DNA of 64,000 nucleotides, taken from positions 34,532,405-34,596,404 of the forward strand of contig OU862909.1 in NCBI GenBank assembly GCA_917880885.1. The letters run 5' to 3'. The DNA is from Limnephilus marmoratus (lineage: Eukaryota > Arthropoda > Insecta > Trichoptera > Limnephilidae). Below the pieces are notes generated by a model. It was not told the origin of the DNA, ran no database searches, and worked only from the letters and a program-made list of their open reading frames with translations. Positions 34,279-46,600 of the stretch are shown piece after piece; the first letter of the stretch is position 1, and every line of letters starts with the position of its first letter. The position numbers and the translations under genes are program-made.

Positions 34279-34810
34279 AATTACGTGAGCAGTTTTTCTT
34301 CCAAATTATCCCGATCTAGTGTGTTATTAAAAGTCGCAATGATTGATCTGGGCTTTTTTTCAGCAATGTTAAGCCCCATTCTATAGATTTTTTTTATTGC
34401 AGAGTTCACATTTCCTGAAGGGTCCTCAAAGTTGATGATTTTTGCTATTTTATTGAGAACTTCTAAATAGTTATTAGAGATGGATTCCGGAATGCCCCTA
34501 ACTTCAATATTATAAATTTGATACATTTATTTTAATCTGTCGTTTCTGACGCTTTATTGTGAGATTGTATTTGTTAAAATGTAGTTTTGGTTTTTTTATT
34601 TCAATTAGAACAGCATTATCTTTAACCTGTGATTTTTCCATAGAAATCACACGATTTTTTAGATCTTAACAATGGAGTTACGTGGTTTATCCTTTAGGGT
34701 TAGGGTACAGATTTAGTCATTTATTTGCTGGATTCGAAGTTGAAGTTGGCCCCTGTTTTTAAGTAAAGATTTATTTCGTGCAATCATTTTATTAATTTTA
34801 ATATTTTTTA
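34279..34810 (-). pseudogene. LINE ORF1-like fragment
   Basis: The minus strand encodes NIEVRGIPESI, KIAKIINFEDPSGNVNSAIK, KIYRMG and KKPRSIIATFN in order. This is the RNA-recognition-like ORF1 core (EIRGIPE...IA...YR.G....KPR.I...F) of CR1/Jockey-type LINEs. Upstream on the same strand, broken frames read LKNRGQLQLRIQQIN, coiled-coil-like. Stops interrupt the join. No ORF2 adjoins it. Confidence 0.7.
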
Positions 34811-35489
34811 TATTTCAATGCGAACATGGTAGAGTAGGCAGTGCTTATGTGGCTGTATGGCTGAGTACAAGCCAACGCGAAATAAGATTATTCTATGAAT
34901 AATAATTTATTATTTATCAACTTCTAAAACGTGTAATAAATCTAATAGCCACTCGCCACCATTGATATTTCCAACAGATGAAACTCAGATATAATGATTT
35001 TCTTTCGGTATTGAAAGCAAAGAAAAGTCCAAAAGAAGCTTGAAAAAGAAAGTTTAAATTGTGACTAAAAACGGTAATAAAAATTCTTTCTTAAAGGGAA
35101 GACAAATTTTGGAAGAAATTATAAGAATATAATTATTCTTAACCAATTAATTTTAAAACCCCTCTAACAAAGACAAACTTTTTAATTTTTTGTGAAGATT
35201 TCGAAGTTGGCGCTATACAGTTTCCGAGATTGGTATTTTCATTGGAGCAGATATAAAATTTATCTTTAAAAAAGGTTTTCCCACATGTAATGAAAAATGA
35301 GTAAGTACCTGCCTGGGTTAGACACGTGTATTGTAAAATAAAATGTACGCTATAAGTATCATAAAAACACGAATAATTTCAACCGATTAAATAATATTTA
35401 TAGACCACCATATCACGGGCATGAGCCTAGTAACCATCAAAGCAATGATTAATAAAAAAATAAAACACACAATTTTTTAATTTTTTTTT
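34811..35489. other. AT-rich, no gene seen
   Basis: No feature recognised. Confidence 0.35.
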
Positions 35490-35760
35490 ATTAAGTATGT
35501 ATATGAATACCTCACAAGAGTCCCAGCTGCTCCCGACTGGAGCCGGTGAGTCTATTGCATCCCCAATTGGGGTATGTTGTAAGGCTGAAGGTAGTAGGGA
35601 AGGGAAGGAGATGGGGAAGAGGAAGGTAGGGATGTACCTGGCTATTCAGATCAGGTCACCAAACACGGCTAAAGCCATTTCAAGCAACGTTTCAGTTCTG
35701 AATGGTGGTCTTACACCAGGGCGATATTAAGAGTATATTCCACTCTAGAACGTGCCGCAA
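35490..35760 (+). mobile_element. Dispersed repeat family B, copy 2
   Basis: Matches 31005-31252 throughout. Starts near ATACCTCACAAGAGTCCCAG and ends near AACGTGCCGCAAATATACTA. Confidence 0.7.
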
Positions 35761-35825
35761 ATATACTATATATTATTTTTAATGAATTAATCGTGAAATA
35801 ACACACTCTCATAAAATTTATTTGC

Positions 35826-35897
35826 CCACGTCCGGATTCAATCGACTTTCGATTGCCAATCAAAAGCACTACCGCTAGACCACGCCGTCCGTCAATA
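35826..35897 (-). mobile_element. tRNA-derived SINE head
   Basis: The minus strand reads GACGGCGTGGTCTAGCGGTA (box A) and GTCGATTGAATCCGGACG (box B-like). It ends CGTGGGC, at tRNA spacing. Acceptor pairing is imperfect, so a SINE head is favoured over a tRNA gene. Confidence 0.5.
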
Positions 35898-36254
35898 ATA
35901 ATACATTGTTTGTAATTTTTTTACATTGCAATGTAATGTTCCAAGCTCCGTAGCTCGTGATGGAAATTAGGTTTGCAGACTGAAAATAGCTGTTACATGT
36001 AATTCGCTAAAAAGATAAACCAATAGAAGCGTATGTGGCGTGTCTGGGTAGAGGTAAATTTTATCTCACTTCGGATGAAATCGATAAAAAAATTTCAAAT
36101 ATTTCAATACTTTTTTGAGCGACAATCAAATTCAAAGACTTTTTGTAATCTGATTTCTTTCAAACCTGTTTAAATTATATTAGGTATTTTCTAATCAGTG
36201 CACTGATATTACAAACTACATGCAGCACACACAATGTAGTGTACCTTAAAATTT
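35898..36254. other. AT-rich, no gene seen
   Basis: No feature recognised. Confidence 0.35.
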
Positions 36255-36860
36255 TTATTTTATTTTTTATTAAGAAGAAAATACAGATACAGATATTAAT
36301 TTACAAGAATATACAACAACTAGCGAACTCACCTGCATCCAAACTATTTCTCATGAATTTACTTACAACAGCAAACATATACAAATATTTTTATTTATAA
36401 ATAGGGAAAAAAGTATACTAAGATAAATTATTTTACAAATAGAGAGATGAGATAAATGCGCAACATCCTTACAAAAGTTCACAAATCATGTTTGAAAAAA
36501 TTTATAAGGAAAGACAAAATATATATAGATATAAATAATGTTATATGGAAATTTAAAAAAAAAAGAAAAGTACTTAAAAAATTATAAACGAAGTATGTCT
36601 AAGTTGTTGTAGGTACATTCTAGAAAAACAGCCTTCAATTTTCTACTAAAAGTACAGCGTGTATCAAAAAATAAGTTGGAATCCTTGAAGTTTTTATTTT
36701 GATTAAACGATTCGCACATTCTTCTGATAGGATCCCTGACACCAGCATTTGTACGCGTCCGGCTAATGTGGAATAAGTCGTTAAGTCTTGTTCAAAGATA
36801 TTGAAATATAAGTAGATGTGCTATCTGCTGTTTTTACTATGTGGGTCTGCGCTTCCGGGT
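36255..36860 (-). pseudogene. 5'-truncated LINE: C-terminal tail and 3' UTR
   Basis: Minus-strand translation of about 36600-36790 reads LFHISRTRTNAGVRDPIRRM, then CESFNQ, DSNLFF and FSRKLKAVF before a stop. This resembles the conserved C-terminal tail of insect CR1/Jockey-like ORF2 (arginine-rich, then a lone NxxxxxxF helix). An AT-rich 3' UTR follows, ending in an AATAAAAAATAAAATAAAAA tail near 36255. Confidence 0.5.
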
Positions 36861-37550
36861 GTCGCCGATATTGTTTACCAATTAACAAATAAACTAAAAG
36901 AACAAATAATTAACGAATAAACCAAACGAACGTTAAACTAAATGAACGAATTCTTTCCTTATTCAAAATATATTGTTAACCAATATTAATGCACATTTTC
37001 AAAAAATCAACGAAATGAACAAATTCTTTTTGTATGAAAACTACTCTAATTAGCGCGTAGTCCGGCGACAGTTGCGCGGACACCATAGCATATCTCTTCT
37101 GTATTTGAATATCTTTGGTCTTGTTACTCTGGGTGGTATTTTGAAGTTGTACATAATGAAAATTCTTCAGCTGTACACGAATTAGTCAAATATAGTCCAG
37201 GTGAAGTTACCCATTTCCACTGAGGAAATTTGGCCTTTGAACTTCTATTGGAATTGAATTTTCTTTTCCCCCGGAATTTATTAGAACTCAATTTTCTGTA
37301 ATGCTGTGGATTTATAAATTGATTTAGAGGTTATTGAACAAGCCCCCAGTGCTCGCCTATTCCGTTGGAATGACGAATTCCTGTCATGAAACTGTATACA
37401 TAATATAGTAATAACTATAAATATAATATTATACAGATTAACCGGGTAGGATCCCTCTCCTTTCAAAGAGATGTCGAATTGATTAGAAGGTACTCAAGTT
37501 AGCGAATACCTACCTATACAATTTAAAGGCACATAATAATGTAGTGTACA
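36861..37550. other. No gene recognised
   Basis: AT-rich spacer without recognisable features. Confidence 0.3.
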
Positions 37551-37558
37551 CAACGTGT

Positions 37559-37788
37559 CAAGGGCGGATCCAGGATTCGTTTCTGGGGGGGGGCACAAGG
37601 GGCGGACGGTTACAAGTTCAAGTATATATAGGAAGATTTATGAAAGTGTCAAAATAATAAAAAATTAAATGTTTAATAAAGACAGTTTCTGCTTCTAAGT
37701 ATGGACTGTGATGGAATCTCCACATTACACAAAAATACCGTCTGGGGGGGGGGACGTGCCCCGTGCCCCCCCCCTAAATCCGCCTATG
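37559..37788. mobile_element. hAT MITE with exact 8-bp TSD
   Basis: Flanked by CAACGTGT at 37551-37558 and 37789-37796. The termini are CAAGGGCGGATCCAGG and, reverse-complemented, CATAGGCGGATTTAGG. The interior is non-coding, with G and C runs next to both ends. Confidence 0.85.
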
Positions 37789-37958
37789 CAACGTGTGTAG
37801 ACATCCGAAATCTTAGCAATCAAGATGAATAGCATTTTTTTCTTCAGTTTTACATACACGACAGTTCGTTATTTCATGCTTAAAATATTATTTGAGCTTT
37901 CAGATGAAGTAAACATAAAACAAACGTATTTGCCTCATCTTTTTAAAAAAATATAATA

Positions 37959-38098
37959 GGGAACGTACCCATACTACGTGACCCCCCCTCCCCCTCCCCG
38001 GTGACCAAAATCCTAAGCAAACCGCCGCTCATTTGTACCAAGGGTGACATTTTGAAGACCTCCCCCCCGAAAAGGTCACGTAGTATGGGTACGTTCCC
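37959..38098. mobile_element. 140-bp MITE
   Basis: GGGAACGTACCCATACTACG begins the left end, and the right end is its reverse complement through GTGACC. C- and G-runs adjoin the inner edges. Flanks are AT-rich (ATAATA / ACTATT), so the duplication cannot be assigned. Confidence 0.85.
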
Positions 38099-38599
38099 AC
38101 TATTATATTATCGTTTTAATCGTTAATGTTCTTTAAAGGGTTAGTCCTTATATTTTCATTTTATATAAAAAAAAAACATAACTTTAAAAAAAAAATTCCA
38201 GTTTAAATGATCTAATGATTTATATTATGTATTTATTTATTTTTTTGTAGGTAACTAATTATTATTTATTTTTATTTATTTTAGGGAAAGTTGACAGCAG
38301 ATCTGAGATTACACAATAAAACAATGGTAAGATAGTTAATTATGCCAACTATGAGCTTTCCACTGATGATAGTGAATGAATAATAAAGTGTGATATTGTA
38401 AGGGTGTTTTCTTAAATTAAATTATTATTTTTTTACTAAATATGAAAGGGGAGGGGGGAGGAGGAACATAGAATTAGGATTAAGAGGCAAATATAGGGAT
38501 TAAACTTTCTAGTTTGAGTCATGTTGCTTAGTGAGTTTTCGTTTTATGTCATGTAAAGTCGAGTTAAAGATGTCAATGTGGTAATAATTTAAGTTAAAT
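38099..38599. other. AT-rich, no gene seen
   Basis: Includes A-runs and TATTTATTT words. No feature recognised. Confidence 0.3.
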
Positions 38600-38900
38600 G
38601 AGTGGGGGATCTATAGATAAATGAGTTCTGTTTGGAGTTGGTCTTGCATTATTCGCGATACGGCATGAAACTCGGTTGAGGCTGTTAAATTCTGAACTTC
38701 CGATGAGTTCAAGGTCATTAGTATTGTTACTCTGTGTCGTTCATATTTAATGCACTTCGATAATGTATGTTCGACATCTTCAATTTGTTCACATGTCGAG
38801 CACATAGGAGAATCAGAGAGGCTTATCAAACACAATATTCTTCCCATTAGTGCTTGTCTGGATCTCAATCAAAAAATGATTCTCATTTCCGGTCTTTTCA
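38600..38900 (-). pseudogene. LINE C-terminal fragment with Cys-His knuckle
   Basis: The minus strand encodes LRSRQALMGRILCLISLSDS, then PMCSTCEQIEDVEHTLSKCI. The CxxC-x(8)-H-x(4)-C spacing is the zinc-knuckle-like tail seen after the RNase H or RT region in I, R1 and Jockey-like elements. Upstream sequence is not recognisable and no catalytic domain remains. Confidence 0.6.
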
Positions 38901-39579
38901 GATTAACCTTAGTAAACCATTGTCTTTAAAACTGTTCGTTTTGGAGCTTTCTGTACAATATTCCCTTATTATTGTACTCGTTTGTTGTGTAGGACGTACG
39001 TAGTATCCAATAAATATTTATGTTGTTTTATTGATTTAATTGTTATAAATTTTCCCAAAATCCTGACGTATTTTATTGTGTTGAGATTCTAAGTAACCAG
39101 CTCAAGCACGGTGGCTCCACGAAAGTCTTTATTCGAACAGTATTTCAGTGGAAAATTTTCCAAGATACTGGCGACAATGATATCTTAGTCTAGAAACACG
39201 CCAAACGCGATCCCAACATTTGTATACAAGGATGACATTTGTCACATGAGAATGGGTTGTTTCTACGACTAGTTCTTGAGTTCAATAACTCGGCTATGAA
39301 ATGATTTGCGGCCTCTGTTTCCTCCCGCCTACAATATGGGTCTCTTTAAGACCCATTTTCACTCTCTCACTCTCCCCAAAAGAAAACAGCAGTTATAAAT
39401 TCGAATTATGACCACGAGTGTTCCTATGAGGAAAAAAATACATTTTATCATATGCATACGCCCGGGAAAAGCTGCCAAAGCCTTAGTTAAGTACTTTGAT
39501 TCTATCATTGCCTGTTTTCTAACTACAATTTATTTTCTTGCAGGTAGTGTAAGTGAAACCTTTAAGTAAGACCTTTAAA
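38901..39579. other. No gene recognised
   Basis: Unassigned spacer. No motif-bearing frame. Confidence 0.3.
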
Positions 39580-39587
39580 GAAAACTC

Positions 39588-40130
39588 GGTAAATATTTCC
39601 CTATCGAGTTCACGCTCAAAACACACTTTAAAAGATTAAAACAAACTCTACTAGGTAGATAATGGTTAGTAATAAGTAATTCAGTAACCGAAATTGAAAA
39701 ATATTGCGTTTTAATGTTATTTTTTTTTATTTAAAAAACGCGAAATGTCATTTTTCAAGGACCGCCATGTTAATTACGACGATGAAATACGCATTTTTAA
39801 AAGAAAAAATCACTTTCTGTCAGTTAGACAATAATAAGTACGAATTGCAATCTTCGGAAATGATAAATAATGCATATTTTAATCATTATTTTGTTCGGTT
39901 TCATAAACACGAAAAATCAAGCGAGACGTTTGCCGTTGTAATTAACAACATGGCGTTCCTTGAGAAATGACATTTCGCGTTTTTAAAGATAACAAAATAA
40001 CCATTAAAATGCAATATTTTTCAATACCGGTTACTGAATTACTTATTACTAACGATAATCTACCTAGTACAATTTGTTTTAATTTTTTAAAGTGGGTTTT
40101 GAGCGTGGACTCGATAGGGAAATATTTACC
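39588..40130. mobile_element. Fold-back MITE, about 195-bp arms, 8-bp TSD
   Basis: Flanked by exact GAAAACTC (39580-39587, 40131-40138). The left arm from GGTAAATATTTCCCTATCGA is inverted from 40130 inward, with only scattered mismatches, through AACGCGAAATGTCATTT and CCATGTT...AATTAC (about 39782 / 39930). The loop is about 150 bp. Open frames crossing it are not proteins. The 8-bp duplication fits hAT, but the GGTAAA ends are atypical. Confidence 0.85.
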
Positions 40131-40138
40131 GAAAACTC

Positions 40139-40965
40139 AACTGCTTTTATTATTTACTCAACATAACAAAGAATTTATATTATTAAAGAATGCAAAATCG
40201 TCAAATACAGATGATATTGGTCAAAATTCTTATCTGGGGCAGACGACCTATTTTCATATTTTACCCAAAATGTAATAAATGATTGAGGCCCCGAGGGAGC
40301 AATACTCAAGTGGATCAACCCTTCCCCCATTCATCATAGTCTGTAGACGGACATAGACAAGGAATACGCAATACACATAGCATAGCTACCACATAGCTTC
40401 ATCTAAGTACCTACACAAATAAGAGTTCCACGTGATAAACTCTCCCTTGGGTGGGCACTGTGCTGCTAACTTTGAAGTGATTAATAATTATTAAGCCTGG
40501 CTTTAACAATACAACGAGTTTTATAATACATTGTATTAAATATTTAATGTTAACAAAGTTATGGTTAACACGATGAAGCTTAAATTCGGCGTACCACACT
40601 ACATGTTGAAGAGTTAGTATTTTGTTGTACATCACGCTTTTACGTCAAAAAGTTTACCAAATTGGTTTTTGCCGGATTAGTGAAATTCATTTAACTGTCA
40701 AATAAATCAACCGGATGACAGTTTATCAACGTAAAATTCCTGCAATTCCAATACGTACTTACGTACTGCCTTAATTTTGTATAAATTTGCAATACATTAT
40801 TTGAGCTCATAATTGCTACATGTTTTATATCGTCACATTATCTCGTCAATATTAAGACTGTTTCTTCAACCAAATCTTCAAGCAAACTAAAGCGACTTGC
40901 AAATCCTGATCCAAACTCAAGATTGAACAGTTCATGGAAAGCATAACTAATTATTTAGGTATATA
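40139..40965. other. AT-rich, no gene seen
   Basis: No feature recognised. Confidence 0.35.
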
Positions 40966-40975
40966 ATAATTAATA

Positions 40976-41819
40976 TTTGTTTCAAGAGCAGTCAAGTTGT
41001 CGGATATGCGGATGACATTAACATTGTCGGAAGATCAATTGCAGCCATTAAGGAGGTCTTCGATCCTTTAGAAACAGCGGCACGGGAAGTAGGACTGCAG
41101 GTTAATGTCAACAAAACGAAAATGATGATACAGAGCAGGAACCCTTCACACAGAAGAAGAAGTAGTACACAATTCAAAGACAACTACTTATACGAAGTGG
41201 TCGACCAATTTGCGTACCTGGGCTCCAGTCTGACAGAGAATAATGAGGATCCAGCAGAAATCAGAAGGAGAATCACAGCAGCCAACAAAACATACTTCTC
41301 TTTGCTGCCAGTGTTTAAGTCACGTAGTGTCCACAGAAAAACCAAAATAACCATATATAAGACCATTGTTAGAACTGTATTGGCATACGGATGTGAGGCA
41401 CTGACACTGACGGTAAAGATGGCTGAAATGCTGGATACTTTTGAAAGAAAAGTGCTGAGAAGAATATGTGGACCCGTGAAAGAGGGTGAACAGTGGCGCA
41501 TCCGGCACAATACAGAATTGTATGATATATATAAGGCACCTAGCATCTCAACACATATGAGACTCCTCAGGCTGAGATGGGCTGGGCATGTACAGAGAAT
41601 GCCGGATACACGCGTCCCAAAGAGAATTTTGACTGGACACCCAGGTGGAAAGAGAAAAGTGGGAAGACCCAGACTGAGGTGGGAAGACGAAGTAAGAGGG
41701 GATGCAGCACAGCTTCTCCAGGTACCAAATTGGAAGTCAGCCGCTGAAGACAGGAGGAGTTGGAGGCGACTGTTGCAGGAGGCCAAAGCTCGATATGGGC
41801 TGTAGCGCCATCGAAGAAG
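40976..41819 (+). pseudogene. 5'-truncated LINE: reverse transcriptase C-terminal half
   Basis: A frame open from about 40984 to the stop at 41803-41805 begins at the RT palm motif (VVGYADDINIVG, YADD at 41005-41016). It continues through VNVNKTKMM, VDQFAYLGSSLTE, VLAYGCEALTLT, LRWAGHVQRMPDT and KVGRPRLRWEDEVRGDA, the standard RTE/BovB-type thumb and C-terminal region. The endonuclease and first half of RT are missing, so it cannot function. The end is GAAGAAGATAATTAATAATA. ATAATTAATA occurs at 40966-40975 and again at 41820-41829, a candidate 10-bp target duplication. The long uninterrupted frame suggests a fairly recent insertion. Confidence 0.85.
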
Positions 41820-42076
41820 ATAATTAATAATAATAACTGAAAATGTTTTTACAACATAATGTTTTTACGAATAACACATTGTGCTAAGAAGTAAAACATC
41901 AAAATAGTTTTTTGTTTTCTTGGGCATTAACTATGTAACAATTTCTAGACATAATATATTATGATGGAATTCCACCATGAATTATATCACTCTCAAAAAT
42001 AGAAATATTAAATTCTAGATATTTTGTTTTGAAGAGTTTTAATTTTCAATGTACGTTTGTTGCTTTAACTTTAAAC

Positions 42077-42779
42077 TTAAGGCGATCCAATAGTCCAGGA
42101 AAAAAGTTATATCGGAATTTACGCCCTTTTATGGGAGGAGTTTAAAAATACTTGAGAAAAAGCTTTTGGAAAAATTGGTAAAGGCGTTTGAGAAATTTTT
42201 TTTACAGTTTGATTTCGTAAACGCCTGCAAAAAACGTTAACTCGTTTTTTACGAATTGTTTAATGCAATAAAACAGAATTTTAAAATTGATTTTACGGAA
42301 CAAAGCGACGCGGAGCCTAACGTCCGTTCCCCGCTCCATCCGGGGGCGAACTGATAAAAAAACGGGCATGACAAGTTATGTAGTCCTTCGGTGGACGGCA
42401 TAGAGTTCACTTTGAAAATCCAAATTCGTCTACTGCCGGCCGTATTGTAAAATGCATATTTTATTTTATTTTGTGAACTTCGGGCGTAAATATCAATTTT
42501 TTTGAAGGAATTATAAAAAAACAGAATTTGCCATATTTAACAATAAAACCATATCCGAAAAGGGTTTATAAATAGGAGAGTTTGGACTTGAAAGTGTTTT
42601 TTATAGACTTAATATTAAAAGACTTGTAAAAAAACTGACCGATATTTTTAAGTGCCAAGAAATGTTCGACACGCAGTATTTAATTGAAGCATCTGTAGTA
42701 CTTCTAAGCGATCCAATTTTCAAAACAAAAACATATGATTTTGAATGATTTTGCATTATTTAGTATGGCTTCATCATAA
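42077..42779 (+). mobile_element. TTAA-bounded MITE family T2, copy 1
   Basis: Aligns with 47924-48618 and inverted 60679-61416. It begins TTAAGGCGATCCAATAG and ends GGCTTCATCATAA, where the other copies have ATCTTAA. The termini are only weakly inverted (TTAAGGCGATCC versus TTAAGATGAAGCC). The interior has a GC-richer block (GCGACGCGGAG...CCCCGCTCC) and CTAAGCGATCCAATTTTC near the 3' end. No coding. Confidence 0.8.
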
Positions 42780-42846
42780 GTTAGCTCGTTAATGACACGG
42801 ATGTGTCGAAACCGGTGGAAAAAAATTATAGTTAAAGTAACAAACC

Positions 42847-43085
42847 TACACCTCTGCCATAGGTCACCCCAAGTGGTTCGCTACGTTTGGTGATTTAGCA
42901 GAGGTGCCCGGGTTCATGGGGTGAGGTTTGTCTAGGTCTTGGAGGCGGATGACCAGGACATACTGAACCCCAGATTCCTACCCACCCCTTAAACCCTTTT
43001 CCTTCCCAGAACTCTCCTCTCCTTCCTTTCCTTAAAAAACCCTCCACACAGCATCCCCAAAGATGACATAGGCCCTGAGGGAAAT
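42847..43085 (-). mobile_element. SINE-like family D, internally deleted copy
   Basis: Retains GGTCACCCCAAGTGGTT at one end and CACAGCATCCCCAAAGATG at the other. Compared with 15100-15515 it lacks the middle 150 bp or so. Confidence 0.7.
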
Positions 43086-43207
43086 TATTTATTAAAAAAA
43101 AAAAACAAATGTACATTTAAAATTAAAACTCTTCAAAACAAAACATCAATATATTGATGGAAACTTATAAAAGTTTAACAATAATTGATCTAAGCATGTA
43201 ATCTTTT

Positions 43208-43694
43208 TATTTATTTATTTATTTATTTATAATACAAAAGAATATACAAATAGCATTAGGCAGCTTTGTCTGTCCAACTAGGAAAGTTTCCCGTTCCAGG
43301 ACAGACAAATTGACAGGTTTAGTTCATAATATTATTCCAATAAATGTACATAATTACACAACCAACAAAAAAAAATTAGAAAAAGTAACCTGGTAGCATA
43401 TAATATTATACTCGGATTTACCGAATTAATCTGGTAACGCATAATATATTCGGATTTACAGTGAGATAAGCAGGTAAGTTAGTTGTAAGTATTGAAAAGA
43501 ATAAACCAGGTACCTGATAACTATTTGCAGGAATTACATAAAGATTTACAACATAAAGAGTTATTATAAACAATATTATAAAGATATGAAGTTATGAAGT
43601 GTGAACCTATAGATAATACATAGTACATTTATATGAGAAACTATATTAAAATTTACAAAATCAGATAGAATTTGTGTATTGTAATAATATATTG
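43208..43694 (-). mobile_element. 5'-truncated LINE 3' end
   Basis: Minus-strand sequence ends with hairpin GGGAA-ACT-TTCCT (43292-43280), AGTTGGACAGACAAAG and a repeated AAATAAATAAAT tail at 43208-43235. It lies directly downstream of the intact LINE's own tail, so two LINE insertions are stacked. Confidence 0.65.
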
Positions 43695-46600
43695 GTTTTT
43701 TATTTTTTATTTATTTATGCGTTAGAACTACAATGCTTAGTAAATTATGTGCAAACATGATTACATATTTTCACTGATTTAAAACGTGTTATCAGTAAAA
43801 ATTATATTATACAACAATACGAATACACTGCGCTCATGTCTATGAAAACAATATAAATATAGATAGAGATATAAAAATAAACTATGAATATACATAAATC
43901 TGATTTAGTGCTACTTTGATAACGATCTAGTGAAATTGGTGCAATACTTCGAACGTCATACATGTTGTGTTACGTACCTATTTCAAATTTATTATAAATC
44001 ATCACCGCTATGAGGTACCAAGCATAAATGAACTAATGAACTAATACGCATAAATAAACCAATCATAATACGGTACCAAGTTTCACACAGCGAGACTTTT
44101 AGTGTAGCATTATGATAATGAGCGATGTGTGTCTTGTGCTCGTCTTGTGTCGCTTGCAGCAGTGTTGAAGCAAACCGTCTTCAGGGGCGCAAAACCATAA
44201 ATCCCAGGTATAAGAACATCAAGAAGTTGTCGAAACATTGTGAACCAAAAATCAGAACTGTATGAAGTGCGGTAGGAATTTTGGTCTAGTGATCAGGAAA
44301 ATTAAGTGATTTTTTTTATCAGTTAAACAGCATACGTTCACTTTCGACTCTCCCTAAGCCCAGAATCCAATCATTGACTAATTTACGCATGACGCTTGAA
44401 CTTTTCAATTTCCAAGAAACAGGTATAAGGTTGAACATTTTTGGACCTAGGTAAGAATATTGTCTTTGAGCAAGGGATGTCATAGTAGTAAGTGGAACTA
44501 TTGGATTCCTCCCTGCATGTCGAGTGTCATGATAATGTTCCACTGAGTGGAAGAGGTGACGATATTTTTTTGTGTACAATATAACTTTTCTTATGAATAG
44601 TTGCCTAACATCCAGAACTCCTATCTCTCTGAATAAATCATTACTGGGGTATCTGTATGGTTTTTTAAGGATGACCCTTAGTAATGATTTCTGTGCTTTG
44701 GCTAAGGGGTCCAGAATTGATTTGGTACATCCTCCCCATCCTAAAGATGCATATTCAAGTAATGAGTTGCACATGGCATAGTACATTAGTTTCAGATCTT
44801 TTGCGCTGAGAATATTTCTAATAGCCATGAAAAGATGCGTGAGTTTTCTGACCTTTGTGGAAATTGCGTCGATATGTTCATTCCATCTCAGGTTCTTGTC
44901 TACGATAATTCCTAGATATTTTATGCTATTCACATATTCTAAGGTATTGCAATTGCAAGTGTTTGGGTCATTACAATGGTGTATAATAATTCTGTGAGTT
45001 TCTCTTGGTTGTCCCGCTTGAGTTGCACTGAAGCGGATGAATTTAGTTTTGTCAGTGTTGAGAGTGAGAAGATTATTATCCAGCCATTCTTTTACTTTGT
45101 TAATACCAATTTCTGAATTATTATGAACTTCATTCCAATTTTTGCCTTCAAATAATAATACTGTGTCATCGGCAAAGGTGATAATGTGATCGGCAAATGA
45201 ACTGTTACATAATTCATTTATATAGATATTGAATAAAAGTGGTCCTAGAGTACTACCTTGAGGTACACCAAAGTTAATATCAGCTGGATCGCTTAGAATA
45301 TTGTTAATATTCACTCTTTGGCTCCTATTTTCCAGATAACTACTCAGCCACTTTAGTAGCTGACCCTGAATGCCGATGCGCTGTAGTTTTTTTAAGAGAA
45401 TTTTGTGTGAGATAGTATCGAACGCTTTGGCTAGATCCAAGAAGAGCGCAATGCATTTTCTTCCTCTATCGATATTGTTGGAGATGAATTTCGTCAGGTT
45501 TGTAATGGCATTTTCAGTGCTCAAGCCTGGTCTGAAGCCGTACTGTCTATTGGAAAGGATGTTATTTTTTTCAAGGTAATGACTGAGCCGATTCTTTACA
45601 ATTTTCTCAATAATTTTCGAGACAGTATTGAGCAAAGAAATTGGCCGGTAATTGTGTATCTGCAATTTATCTCCATTTTTGTGAAGCAGTATAATGATAG
45701 AGTGTTTTAAATGATTTGGAAATTTTCCTGAATCGAAGCTTAGATTGGAAATATACGCGATTGGAGTTGCTATGAAGGATTTAATACTTTTTAGCAGAAT
45801 TGATGAGATGTTATCAGGACCACAAGCATTCGATGACTTGAGTTCGTCAATTATTTTCATGACTTCATTTGAAGTTGTTCGGATATTGTCTAATTTATGA
45901 CCGAAATTAGAGATTGTTAACTTAGCGAGATCGGATTCTGTTGTATTAAGATTGTTGAGAATTTTTTTCGCAAGTGTGACTCCCACTGACGTGAAATAAT
46001 TATTGGCAAAATTCGCAATGATTTTTGGGTCTGAGGTGTTCACGTTATTGATGTTCAATGATTTAATATCGGAAGATTTATTTATTTTTGTTTTAGTTAT
46101 GTTGCGAAATGCTTCCCATAAACGTTTTGGAGTACAGTTATTATCGTAAATGAATTTTTTAAAATAATTTTCTTTCGCCGATTTTATAAGTTTTTTGCAA
46201 AGGTTCCGATACTTTTTGTAATGAGCTTGTACTATAATATTCTCCGGGCACCTATTCGCCTTCGCGTGAAGTTGGTTCCTAATGTTAATTGATTTGATAA
46301 GGCCAGGGGTGATCCATGGCGTGAGTTTTATTTGCTTATGTGGTATAAGTTTATTGCTTGAATGTTTAGATATATATGAATGTAATTTAGTGATAAATTC
46401 ATTCATTGATGAGTCGGCATCAGTTTGGTCTAGAACATTTTGCCAGTTTTCTGAGCTCAAGTCCTCAATTAAGTTATTGTAATTTATTCTTGCAATGTGT
46501 TTGATTTTAGCAGGATTAGGAGGTTTGTTTTTGAGGCAGAGTGCTATTGTGTAGTGATCTGAGATTGTAGAGTGAAAGACAAATGAATCAACATGGTTAA

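Noticed and set aside
39704..40275. Two plus-strand open frames of about 90-100 codons
   Set aside because: They overlap the arms and loop of a fold-back MITE and show no conserved motif.
41184..41786. 200-codon minus-strand frame
   Set aside because: Antisense shadow of the reverse transcriptase fragment, which has clear RT motifs on the plus strand.
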